This document shows positions 27,129-35,901 of a DNA stretch of 64,000 nt, piece by piece (the first letter of the stretch is position 1; each line of letters begins with the position of its first letter). The translations under genes and the position numbers were made by a program. Origin of the DNA: Salinicola tamaricis (GTDB lineage Bacteria > Pseudomonadota > Gammaproteobacteria > Pseudomonadales > Halomonadaceae); assembly GCF_003006155.1 (NCBI RefSeq), contig NZ_CP023559.1, positions 2,232,001 through 2,296,000 on the forward strand, read 5' to 3'. The notes under the pieces were generated by a model. It saw nothing but the letters and a program-made list of their open reading frames with translations. It was not told the origin of the DNA and searched no databases.

Positions 27129-27640
27129 ACGAGCCCATGCCGGTCGCGCATGCCCCATAGCGGTCGCGTCCGGTTCGCCGCGCCTGACGCGGCCAGCGGC
27201 GGATAAATCCTCTTCTTCCGGGGTATCTGGCGGTATGTCTCCGCTGCGCCATGCGCGGACTCTGATGCAGAAGCGACAAGGCGCGGGTTTTGCCAGCACG
27301 AAACTCTCTATAAGATGGCTCGCCGTCGGGATAAGCTATGTTACGTAGGGAGTCGGCTACGTAGGCAGTAGGCTACGTAGGGAGTGCCGTTTGAACCGGA
27401 CATCGCGCCGGGGGCCACTACGGCCGCGGCACGCGCTCCAGGACGCCCGGCATGGCGCGCGCCATGCGTCACGCAAGGTGTCCGGGGGACATGGCGCGCC
27501 CGCCGCGCTCCATTCAGGGAGGGCGCGGCAGGCATGACGAACCGGGATAGAATCAGCACAAGTCCGGGCCACGCCACCACTCGACGTTCGGGGCCGCCAG
27601 ATCGGTCTCACACAATAAACGGGAAACTCGAGGTATGCGC
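27129..27640. promoter_or_regulatory. Intergenic region upstream of the TAXI binding-protein gene
   Basis: 512 bases without a supported gene. It holds three TACGTAGG copies at exact 16-base spacing (27342, 27358, 27374) and a perfect 18-base palindrome, GCATGGCGCGCGCCATGC, at 27450-27467. It must contain the TRAP operon promoter; no reliable -35/-10 pair was fixed. Confidence 0.5.
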
Positions 27641-28615
27641 ATGAAACGCCACGCTTTGACTGCAGCCTTATTCTCCTCTGCCCTGATGGGTGCGGCCACG
27701 CTGTCCGCCCCTGCCATGGCGCAGGACACGCAGTACATCACCATCGGTACCGGCGGCCAGACCGGCGTCTACTACGTGGTCGGCCAGTCCGTCTGTCGAA
27801 TGGTCAACCGCAGCGCCGAAGAGAGCGGCATCCGCTGCAACGCGCCGTCTACCGGCGGCTCGGTGGCCAACATCAACGGCATCAAGTCCGGCGAGCTGAA
27901 CATGGGCGTCGCCCAGTCCGATGTGCAGTACAACGCCTACAACGGTGACGGTCAGTTCGACACGCCGATGAAGGATCTGCGCTCGGTGTTCTCGCTGCAC
28001 GGTGAGCCGCTGACCATCCTGGCGCGCAAGGATGCCGACATCCACTCGATCCAGGATCTCAAGGGCAAGCGCGTCAACATCGGCAACCCGGGCTCCGGCC
28101 AGCGCGCCACCATGGAAGTGCTGATGAACGCCGAAGGCTGGGACACCAGCGTGTTCTCGCTGGCTTCCGAGCTGGGTGCCGCCGAGATGGCCTCGGCGCT
28201 GGCCGACAACAACATCGATGCCATGGCCTACGTGGTCGGTCACCCCAACGGCGCGATCCAGGAAGCGACCACCACCGTGGCCTCCAACCTGGTGCCGCTG
28301 GACGATGACGCGGTCAAGGGGCTGGTCGACAAGTACCCCTACTACAGCATGTCCACCATCCCCGGCGGGATGTACGAAGGCAACCCGGACGACGTCCAGA
28401 CCTTCGGCGTGCGCGCGACCTTCGTGACCTCTGCCGAGGTGCCGGATGAAGTCGTCTACCAGACCGTCAAGGCGGTGTTCGACAACTTCGACCGCTTCAA
28501 GCGCCTGCACCCGGCGTTTGCCAACCTCGAGCCGAAGGACATGATCAGCGAAGGGCTCTCCGCTCCGCTGCATGATGGCGCCAAGCGCTACTACCAAGAG
28601 CAGGGCTGGCTCTGA
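27641..28615 (+). CDS. TAXI family TRAP transporter solute-binding protein
   Basis: Periplasmic ligand-binding protein of 324 residues for a secondary TRAP transporter. The signal peptide ends APAMAQ. The mature protein starts QYITIGTGGQTGVYYVVGQS, the TAXI hallmark, followed by CNAPSTGGSVANINGIKSGE and KGKRVNIGNPGSGQRATME. TAXI ligands are mostly unknown; glutamate and related acids are reported for some. The ATG at 27641 is used because GAGG lies seven bases upstream; an ATG at 27635 is too close. Intact. A large palindromic element follows the stop codon directly, before the permease gene. Confidence 0.92.
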   Translation: MKRHALTAALFSSALMGAATLSAPAMAQDTQYITIGTGGQTGVYYVVGQSVCRMVNRSAEESGIRCNAPSTGGSVANINGIKSGELNMGVAQSDVQYNAYNGDGQFDTPMKDLRSVFSLHGEPLTILARKDADIHSIQDLKGKRVNIGNPGSGQRATMEVLMNAEGWDTSVFSLASELGAAEMASALADNNIDAMAYVVGHPNGAIQEATTTVASNLVPLDDDAVKGLVDKYPYYSMSTIPGGMYEGNPDDVQTFGVRATFVTSAEVPDEVVYQTVKAVFDNFDRFKRLHPAFANLEPKDMISEGLSAPLHDGAKRYYQEQGWL

Positions 28616-28759
28616 GGAAACACTGCACAAATGCCTGCGCGGGTGAATCGCTGCGTTGCGCGGTGCTCAGAATCCTCACATATACCCCATATGCTGCGGT
28701 TCTTGTGCTCCGGGCGCCTTGCGCTTCATCCCGCTCGCCGATGTGTTCAGCGTTTTCCT
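28615..28759 (+). repeat. 145-bp palindromic element between TAXI binding-protein and permease genes
   Basis: An imperfect inverted repeat that starts at the TAXI gene stop codon. Its ends read AGGAAACACTG and, reversed, AGGAAAACGCTG. The apical stem is CATAT (28679-28683), loop ACCCC, ATATG (28689-28693). It aligns along its length with the element at 51474-51604, sharing CTGCGC, AAT, GCGTT, GCTCA.AAT.CTCA, the ACCCC loop and GCTCGCCGA at the same distances from the centre. The sense strand relative to the host operon is the same for both copies. Confidence 0.85.
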
Positions 28760-28930
28760 AAGCACGCGTGGGCTGGCGTCTCGCCGAGGCGTCAGCCGCC
28801 GCGCCCTGGAAGGGGTCGGATACTGACATCCGGCCCCGACCGCGAAGCGTTGTCGCAAGCAGATGCTTCTTCCCTGCCGTGAGCGGGCCACTTCCTCGGC
28901 GCCTGCGTGTTTCCCTGTCAGGATCTCACC

Positions 28931-31521
28931 ATGACCGATACCAAGACCTCCGGCCCCGATCAGGCCAAGCTGGAAGAGCTGGCCGCTACCGATACCGGTG
29001 GCCGCAAGCTGACCGGCCTTCCCAACCGATTGCTCCTGGGCGTTGCTGCAGCCTGGTCGCTGTTCCAGCTGTGGATCGCCTCGCCGCTGCCGTTCGTGTT
29101 CGGCTTCGGCGTGTTCAGCGCCACCGAAGCGCGCTCGATCCATCTGGCGTTCGCCATATTCCTCGCCTTCATGGCCTACCCGGCCTTCAAGCGTTCACCG
29201 CGCGAGCGCATGCCGTTGCCCGACTGGGCGATGGCCCTGGTAGGGGCGTTCTGTGCCTCCTACCTCTACTTCTTCTATGATCAGCTCGCGCAGCGTCCCG
29301 GCGCGCCGATCCTGCAGGATGTGATTGTCGGGGTGATCGGCATCGTGCTGCTGCTCGAGGCGTGCCGCCGTTCGCTGGGGCCGCCGCTGACGATCATCGC
29401 GCTGATCTTTCTGATCTACTCGCTGGCCGGGCCCTACATGCCGGGCATTCTGGCCCATCGCGGGGTGAGCTTCTCGGGGCTGGTCAACCATCAGTGGCTG
29501 ACCACCCAAGGCGTGTTCGGTATCGCCCTGGGCGTCTCGACCAGTTTCGTGTTCCTGTTCGTGCTGTTCGGCGCGCTGCTCGACAAGGCCGGCGCTGGCA
29601 ACTACTTCATCAAGGTCGCGTTCTCGCTGCTGGGCCACTATCGCGGCGGCCCGGCCAAGGCCGCGGTGGTCTCCTCGGGGCTCACCGGGCTGATCTCCGG
29701 CTCCTCCATCGCTAACACCGTGACCACTGGAACCTTCACCATTCCGATGATGAAGCGGGTTGGCTTCAGTGCCACCAAGGCCGGTGCGGTGGAAGTCTCT
29801 TCTTCGGTCAACGGCCAGATCATGCCGCCGGTCATGGGCGCTGCGGCCTTCCTGATGGTCGAGTATGTCGGCATTCCCTACATCGAGGTGATCAAGCACG
29901 CCTTCGTGCCGGCGGTCATCTCCTATATCGCGCTGCTCTACATCGTCCACCTGGAGGCGCTCAAGGCGGGCATGCAGGGCCTGCCGAGCGGCAACCCGCA
30001 GCGCCCTTGGCTCAATAAGATCCTCGGTTTCCTGACCGGCCTGGTGGGCGTAATGCTGCTGGCGGCGGCGGTCTACTACGGGATCGGCTGGCTCAAGCCG
30101 GTCCTGGGTGAGTCTGCCTCTTGGGTGATCGGGGCCGGGGTCATCGCGATCTACGTGCTGCTGCTCAAGCTTGGCTCCCATTACCCCGAGCTCGAAGTGG
30201 ACGACCCCAATCAGGAGATCACCCAACTGCCGCGCACCAAACCCACCGTGATGGTGGGGCTGCACTATCTGCTGCCGGTGATCGTGCTGGTGTGGTGTCT
30301 GATGGTGGAGCGTCTGTCGCCGGGTCTGTCGGCGTTCTGGGCTACCGCCTTCATGATCTTCATCATTCTCACCCAGCGCCCGCTCGATGCCCTGTTCCGC
30401 GGGCGTAGCGACTTCGCCGGTGATCTCAAGCGCGGTGGGTGCGACCTGTGGGAAGGACTGATCGACGGCGCGCGCAACATGATCGGGATCGGCATCGCCA
30501 CTGCCACCGCTGGTATCATCGTCGGTGCGGTGGCGCAGACCGGGGTCGGCCTGGTGCTGGCGGATCTGGTCGAGACGCTGTCGATGGGCAATCTGCTGCT
30601 GATGCTGCTGCTCACCGCGGTGCTCAGTCTGATCCTCGGCATGGGGCTGCCGACCACCGCCAACTACATTGTCGTGTCGGCGCTGCTGGCGCCGGTGATC
30701 GTGCAGCTGGGTGAGCAGAACGGGCTGATCGTGCCGCTGATCGCGGTGCATCTGTTCGTGTTCTACTTCGGCATCATGGCCGATGTCACCCCACCGGTGG
30801 GGCTAGCGTCGTTCGCGGCAGCGGCGATCTCCGGTGCTGACCCTATCCGCACCGGCTTCCAGGCGTTCTACTACAGCCTGCGTACCGCAGCGCTGCCGTT
30901 CTGTTCATCTTCAACACCGACCTGCTGCTGATCAACGTCGACCTGTGGCACGGTATTGTGATCTTTGTCGTGGCCACGGCGGCGATGCTGATCTTCGCCG
31001 CCGCGACCCAAGGCTTCATGTTGGTCAAGAGCCGCTGGTACGAGAGCGCATTGTTGTTGCTGGTCGCCTTCACCCTGTTTCGCCCCGGTTTCTGGATGGA
31101 CATGGTCGATGCGCCTTATCGCGAGGTGCCGCCGGCCCAGTTCGAGCAGGCGCTGGGCGAGATCGGTCCGCGCGACCATCTGATGGTGCGCGTCGAAGGG
31201 CTGGATGCCTACGGTGCGCCGACCAGCTTCGTGGTCCAGGTACCGGCGACCGAGGGGAGTAGCGGCAGCGAACGCCTCGATAGCCTGGGACTGCACCTGA
31301 TGCAGGAAGATGGCAAGGTACTGGTCGACACCACCGACTTCGGCAGTCAGGCGGATAAACTCGGCTTCGACTTCGATCAGCAGATCGTGTCGGTGCGGAT
31401 TCCGCGCGATCAACTGCCCAAGGAGCTGATGTGGATACCCGGGCTGCTGCTGTTCGCGCTGATCGTGCTGCTGCAGCGCCGTCGTCGCGGCGCCGGGAAG
31501 TCGCGCGAGGCACTCGCCTGA
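28931..31521 (+). CDS. TRAP transporter permease, fused 4TM/12TM with C-terminal DUF3394 domain, one frame change
   Basis: Inner-membrane sodium-solute symporter of the TAXI-type TRAP system. The N-terminal part holds the small-subunit-like helices, and from about residue 170 the large DctM-like subunit follows, with GLISGSSIANTVTTGTFTIP and SLILGMGLPTTANYIVVSAL, both typical of TRAP permeases. After LRTAALPF a missing C near 30898 shifts the frame; the continuation LFIFNTDLLLINVDLWHGI leads into two more helices and a DUF3394 domain (GPRDHLMVRVEGLDAYG to the terminal helix and Arg-rich tail). The ATG at 28931 follows AGGA by eight bases. Together with the preceding gene it forms a complete transporter. 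Confidence 0.9.
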
Positions 31522-31571
31522 CGCTGCGCCAACCCCGGTATCTGTGCAGTATGCAGTTCGATGTGATGCAG

Positions 31572-31605
31572 ACGGCCGCCTCGCCAGAGGCGGTCGTCCT
31601 GTTTT
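31572..31605 (+). terminator. Intrinsic terminator after the TRAP permease
   Basis: An 11-bp stem, 31572-31582 with 31587-31597 (one G-T wobble), GCCA loop, then CCTGTTTT. It lies about 50 bases after the permease stop and just before the DUF4385 ribosome site. Confidence 0.8.
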
Positions 31606-31619
31606 GAAGGAGAGCGAAG

Positions 31620-32057
31620 ATGGCGTTTCCCGACAGCCGCATCGATTACCGCCGCCACCCCGAGGCCTACCGTATCGGACGTGGCGAGCGCGGCGTGTTC
31701 CACGTCCAGCCCTACAAGGACGAGCTGCTGCCGCTGTGGGCGATCCGCAACGAGGCCGATGCCCGCGAGGCGGTGACGGCGCTCTCGGCGCGTTTTCGTG
31801 ACTACCGCGACGCCGACGATTTCGTCGGCATGGATATGGCGCGCAAGTACCTGCAGATGGGCTATACCCGGGCGCGTCGCTATGCCCGCTATCCGGGCGG
31901 ACGCAAACGTGACCAACGCGGTAGACCGATCGAACCGCGTGATGCCGATGCCGAGAAGGCACGGATCGCCGAACACTACCAGCGCGCACTTGATGCGGTG
32001 CGCGACGACACCACCTACAAGCGCGCCAAGCGCGCACATCAGCAGCGCCGCCGCTGA
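31620..32057 (+). CDS. DUF4385 family protein
   Basis: Soluble 145-residue protein of unknown function. It matches the DUF4385 pattern from memory of the family: IDYRRHPEAYRIGRGERGVF, VQPYKDELLPLWAIR, DDFVGMDMARKYLQMGYTRA and a basic C-terminal tail (KRAKRAHQQRRR). The ATG at 31620 is preceded by AAGGAGAG. The gene is intact and lies between the TRAP operon terminator and the MOSC gene, 47 bases apart, possibly co-transcribed with the latter. No catalytic motif was recognised. Confidence 0.8.
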   Translation: MAFPDSRIDYRRHPEAYRIGRGERGVFHVQPYKDELLPLWAIRNEADAREAVTALSARFRDYRDADDFVGMDMARKYLQMGYTRARRYARYPGGRKRDQRGRPIEPRDADAEKARIAEHYQRALDAVRDDTTYKRAKRAHQQRRR

Positions 32058-32104
32058 TGCATCTTGACCTCTTGATGAGCTGATCCCCTGCCAGGAGCCC
32101 AACC

Positions 32105-32894
32105 ATGCCCACGCTCTCCGCGATCCACCGCTATCCGATCAAGTCCGCCGCCGGTGAGTCACTTACCCAGGCCCGCGTCGAGGAGGAGGGGCTGGTGCTC
32201 GATCGTCGCTTCATGGCGATCAAGCCGGATGGCACCTTTCTCACCGCACGCTCGCATCCGCAGCTGCAGCGGGTGCGCCCGAGCTTCGACGGCGAGCGTC
32301 TGACCCTGACCCACGACAGCCTGCCGCCGCTCGACGTCTCCCGCGAGGAGTTCAGCGGCGAGGCGGTGACGACTCAGGTGTGGGGGGATGAGTTCTCCGC
32401 ACTGGCCACCCACGCTTCGCTCGACGCCTGGTTCAGCGAGGTCGCCGGTGAGCCGGCGCGGCTGTTATGGCTGGGTGAGCGCTCGCCGCGCTACCGTGAG
32501 TCCATCGGGGTGCGTGTGAGCTTCGCCGACGGCTATCCTGCTGCTGATTTCCGAGGCCTCTCTCGATGATCTCAACCGGCGCACCGACGGCACCCATGTC
32601 ATGGCCCAGTTCCGCCCCAATCTGGTGGTGACGGGCACCGAGCCCTATGCCGAGGATGGCTGGCAGCGTGTGCGTATCGGTGATGTGACGTTCCGCGTCG
32701 ATGCGCCCTGCTCGCGCTGCGCCATGGTCACGGTGGACCCGGCACGCGGTGAGAAACGCGCCGACCGTGAGCCGCTCAAGGCGCTGGCCGTCTACCGTCG
32801 CGGAGCGCGTGGAAAGGTCTATTTCGGACAGAATCTGGTGGCCGAGAATGCCGGCAACGTGGGTGTGAACGATGCGCTGGTGGTGCTCGAATAG
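32105..32894 (+). CDS. MOSC domain protein (YcbX-like molybdenum cofactor enzyme), one frame change
   Basis: Protein of about 263 residues with an N-terminal beta-barrel domain (LSAIHRYPIKSAAGESL, VLDRRFMAI) and a C-terminal MOSC domain. The cofactor-binding Cys lies in VDAPCSRCAMVTVDP. YcbX-type proteins reduce N-hydroxylated compounds, working with a reductase; YiiM and mARC are relatives. A frame change near 32540 joins VSFADGYP to LISEASLDDLNRRTDGTHVM. The ATG at 32105 follows CCAGGAG. There is no fused 2Fe-2S ferredoxin domain at the C-terminus, unlike E. coli YcbX, so an external electron donor is expected. Confidence 0.85.
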
Positions 32895-33497
32895 CCTGGC
32901 GTTTCTTCGCAGATAACACGCTCACTCCTTCAGAAACAACACGGAGTTTCACGTCGTTACCCGTAAAAATCGCCACTTTCATGAACGCATGATGAATGGA
33001 TGAGCGGTGTTCACGTTCATGTTGGCCTTGGCCAGAAGGTGACGTGGGAAGACGAATTGAGTGTTCATCTCGGCGACAGGTAGTCGTGGCTTCTGTTACA
33101 TTAGTTTTTATTAAATTTTAAACGTTCCTCGCTGGCTGATTCCCGTATGAGCACCCGGTTCATGCGGGATTCATCTTCATCACCATTTCGACCCGAATAG
33201 TTTCGAATTTAACGCGCTACTCGCCTTTTTGCGGCCCATCGGGCGTGTCATTCCTGTCTATAAGCCGGCGTCATCAATGGCGCCAGGCGCACAATCCTTC
33301 ACCTCGGCTTACAAAATTTTCAGCGTGCAAAGCGGTTAATGGTTGCCGCCGACCTGGCTCTCCCGTTACGACTTTAGGCGAAGCCGACGCCGCCATGATC
33401 CCTGGATGCGCACGGCTCCTGTCATCGCCATTCCCCTGTCGCTATTCGAGCGCAGTGTGATCACGACTGGCGATCCCAACGCTGCCGAGGAGTTTCC
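32895..33497. other. 603-base AT-richer intergenic region before the carbonic anhydrase gene
   Basis: No supported gene. The segment 33085-33125 (TTAGTTTTTATTAAATTTTAAACG) is the most AT-rich stretch of the window, and a stem-loop follows: CCCGTATGA at 33142-33150 pairs with TCATGCGGG at 33160-33168. This may be a promoter with a structured leader or a small RNA gene, but no known RNA family was recognised. Confidence 0.4.
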
Positions 33498-34154
33498 ATG
33501 CAATTCACCGATCGTCTGCTACTCGAGAACCGCGCCTGGGCTGCCGGCATGCGCGCCGCCGATCCGGAACTATTCTCCCGTTTGCATCAGGGCCAGGCGC
33601 CGGGTGCGCTATGGATCGGTTGCTGCGACAGCCGAGTCCCCGCCGAGCAGATCTGCAACGCCAATCCCGGTGAGCTGTTCATTCATCGCAATATCGCCAA
33701 CCTGGTCGATGAAGACGACGCCAACGTGATGAGCGTGCTCGAGTATGCGCTCAAGGCCCTCGAGGTCGAGCACGTCATTGTCTGTGGTCATCGGGGGTGC
33801 GGCGGCATCCAGGCTGCGATCAGCGGCGACGAGGCGCTCGCGGCGCTGCCCCGGGTCGACTCCCATGTCGCCCAGCTCAGGCAACTGGTGGCGGCTCACG
33901 CCAGCGAGCTGAGCCACTTCACGCAGCTCGGCGACAAGGTAGACCACGTGGTCGAGCTCAATGTCATCGCCCAGGTCGAACGCCTGGCCGGGCTATCGCT
34001 GGTACGCGAGAGCTGGGCGGCACGGCGTGCCCCGACCCTGCACGGCTGGGTCTACGACCTCGCCAGCGGTCAGCTCGACGACGTGGTGAGCCGCGCCCCG
34101 ACGGATGCCGACGCTCTTCCCGAGACCCGCGGCTGGCGTCGCGCGGCGAGCTGA
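33498..34154 (+). CDS. can: Beta-class carbonic anhydrase
   Basis: Cytoplasmic zinc enzyme of 218 residues interconverting carbon dioxide and bicarbonate. Zinc and catalytic residues fall at the same numbers as in E. coli Can: Cys42, Asp44 and Arg46 in [10 protein letters not shown], His98 and Cys101 in CGHRGCGG. The ATG at 33498 follows GAGGAG. Intact. It is followed at 49 bases by a SulP transporter, a pairing known to import and handle bicarbonate, so this protein likely supplies or balances bicarbonate for that transporter. Confidence 0.95.
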   Translation: MQFTDRLLLENRAWAAGMRAADPELFSRLHQGQAPGALWIGCCDSRVPAEQICNANPGELFIHRNIANLVDEDDANVMSVLEYALKALEVEHVIVCGHRGCGGIQAAISGDEALAALPRVDSHVAQLRQLVAAHASELSHFTQLGDKVDHVVELNVIAQVERLAGLSLVRESWAARRAPTLHGWVYDLASGQLDDVVSRAPTDADALPETRGWRRAAS

Positions 34155-34203
34155 AGCGGGCGCCCCGCGACACCGACGGATTTTTCAGGTCAAGGACAAG
34201 ACA

Positions 34204-35786
34204 ATGACGACTCAGACTTCTAGCGACGCTCACGTGGAGCGTGCCGAGACACTTTCCCTGCGCCACCTGGCCCGCGATCTGCCCGCCGGCATCGTGGTCT
34301 TCCTGGTGGCGATTCCGCTCTGTTTGGGGATTGCGCTGGCCTCCGGCGCGCCGCCCTGGCCGGGCTGGTGGCGGGCATGGTCGGCGGGCTGGTGGTGACG
34401 CTGTTCAGCGGCTCGGCGCTGTCGGTCAGTGGGCCCGCCGCCGGGCTCACGGTGATCGTGCTCGACGCGATCGAGACACTGGGCAGCTTCTCCGCTTTCC
34501 TCACTGCGGTGATCCTGGCCGGCGTACTGCAACTGGCGATGGGGATCTTCCGACTCGGGCGGATCGGCGCCTTCGTGCCGACCGCGGTGATCAAGGGCAT
34601 GCTGGCGGGGATCGGCCTGATCCTGGTGCTCGGACAGTTCCCCATGGCGCTGGGTCATCCGCTGGACGACATGCCGGCGATCACCGATCCGGTGGCGCTG
34701 TTCAGCGGCGTCGCGCCGCTGGCGGTGGGGATCGCGCTGTTCAGTCTCGCCGTGCTGGTGCTGTGGGAGCAGCCGCTGATCAAGCACCGGCGGCTACTGA
34801 GCCTGGTGCCCGGGCCGCTACTGGCGGTGCTCGGCAGTATCCTGATCGAGCGGCTGGTGGGCACGGCGATGCCGGCGCTGGCGCTGGATACGGCGCACCA
34901 CGTGCAGCTCGGCGGGCTCAGCGGTCCGGCTGACCTGCTCGCCGAGATGACCCGCCCGACCCTGGGTGCGCTGGCCAACCCGGCGGTCTACACCGTAGCC
35001 ATCACCATCGCCATCATTGCCAGTCTGGAGACGCTGCTCAGCCTGGAAGCGGTCGACAAGCTCGATCCGCTCAAGCGTCACTCGCCGCCGCATCGCGAGC
35101 TTAAGGCCCAGGGCATCGGCAACATGGTCTGCGGGCTGCTCGGCGCGCTGCCGGTCACCGCGGTGATCGTGCGCAGCTCGGCCAACGCCAATGCCGGCGG
35201 GCGCACGCGGATGGCGAGCATCATCCACGGCGGGCTGCTGCTAGTGAGCGTGGCGTTCCTGGCCATGTGGCTGGAGCTGATTCCGCTGGCGACCCTGGCC
35301 GCGATCCTGCTGCACACCGGCTACAAGCTGGCCAAGCCGTCGCTGTTCATTGCCCATTACCGCGAGGGCATGCGCCGCTTCGTGCCGTTCACTGTGACGG
35401 TGGTGACGATCCTCGCCACCGATCTGCTGATGGGCGTGCTGGTGGGGCTGGTGTGTAGCCTCTACTTCCTGCTGCAGTCCGGCTACCGCTCGGCGATCGC
35501 CCACACCCGCCGTGGCGATCACGTGCTGCTCAAGTTCCAGCAGGATGTGTCGTTTCTCAATCGCGAGGAGATGCGCCAGTATCTGGACGCGGTACCCGAT
35601 GGCGGCGAGCTGATCGTCGATGCCACCGGGGCCAACTATGTCGACCCGGATATCCGTGAGGATATCGCGCGCTTCATCGACAGCGCGCCGAGCCGGGGCA
35701 TCGTGGTCGAGCTGCGCGACGTCGAGGGCACCAGCGGCACCTATGGCGATGTCGACGGCGACGCCGCGCTGCTGCGTCCGGCCTGA
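34204..35786 (+). CDS. SulP family (bicarbonate-type) anion transporter, one frame change
   Basis: Inner-membrane SLC26/SulP transporter of about 527 residues. After [20 protein letters not shown] and [10 protein letters not shown], one missing C in the C run near 34352 shifts the frame; the rest is continuous. SulP features include [20 protein letters not shown], the [21 protein letters not shown] block, [21 protein letters not shown] and a C-terminal STAS-like region ([21 protein letters not shown]). Its linkage to carbonic anhydrase argues for bicarbonate rather than sulfate. The ATG at 34204 follows AAGGA. Confidence 0.88.
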
Positions 35787-35834
35787 GTCGCGGCAGTCGC
35801 CACTCGACGCATCCTCACCTTTACCTCCACCTCC

Positions 35835-35870
35835 ACCGCCGCCGGCCCGTCAGCCGGCGGCGGTCGCGTT
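35835..35870. terminator. Bidirectional hairpin terminator between SulP and PhoD-like genes
   Basis: A perfect 12-bp stem, 35835-35846 with 35853-35864, around a six-base loop, between two converging genes. The flanking tails are only weakly T-rich. Confidence 0.7.
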
Positions 35871-35901
35871 ATGAAGGGTCGCCGCCGTTGAGCACGGCGT
35901 T

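Noticed and set aside
28615..28759. Palindrome at 28.6 kb as a simple terminator
   Set aside because: It is about 145 bp, has no U-run, and matches a second copy inside another operon.
29195..30751. 518-codon frame opposite the TRAP permease
   Set aside because: His/Asp/Gln-rich composition and overlap with a recognised transporter indicate a shadow.
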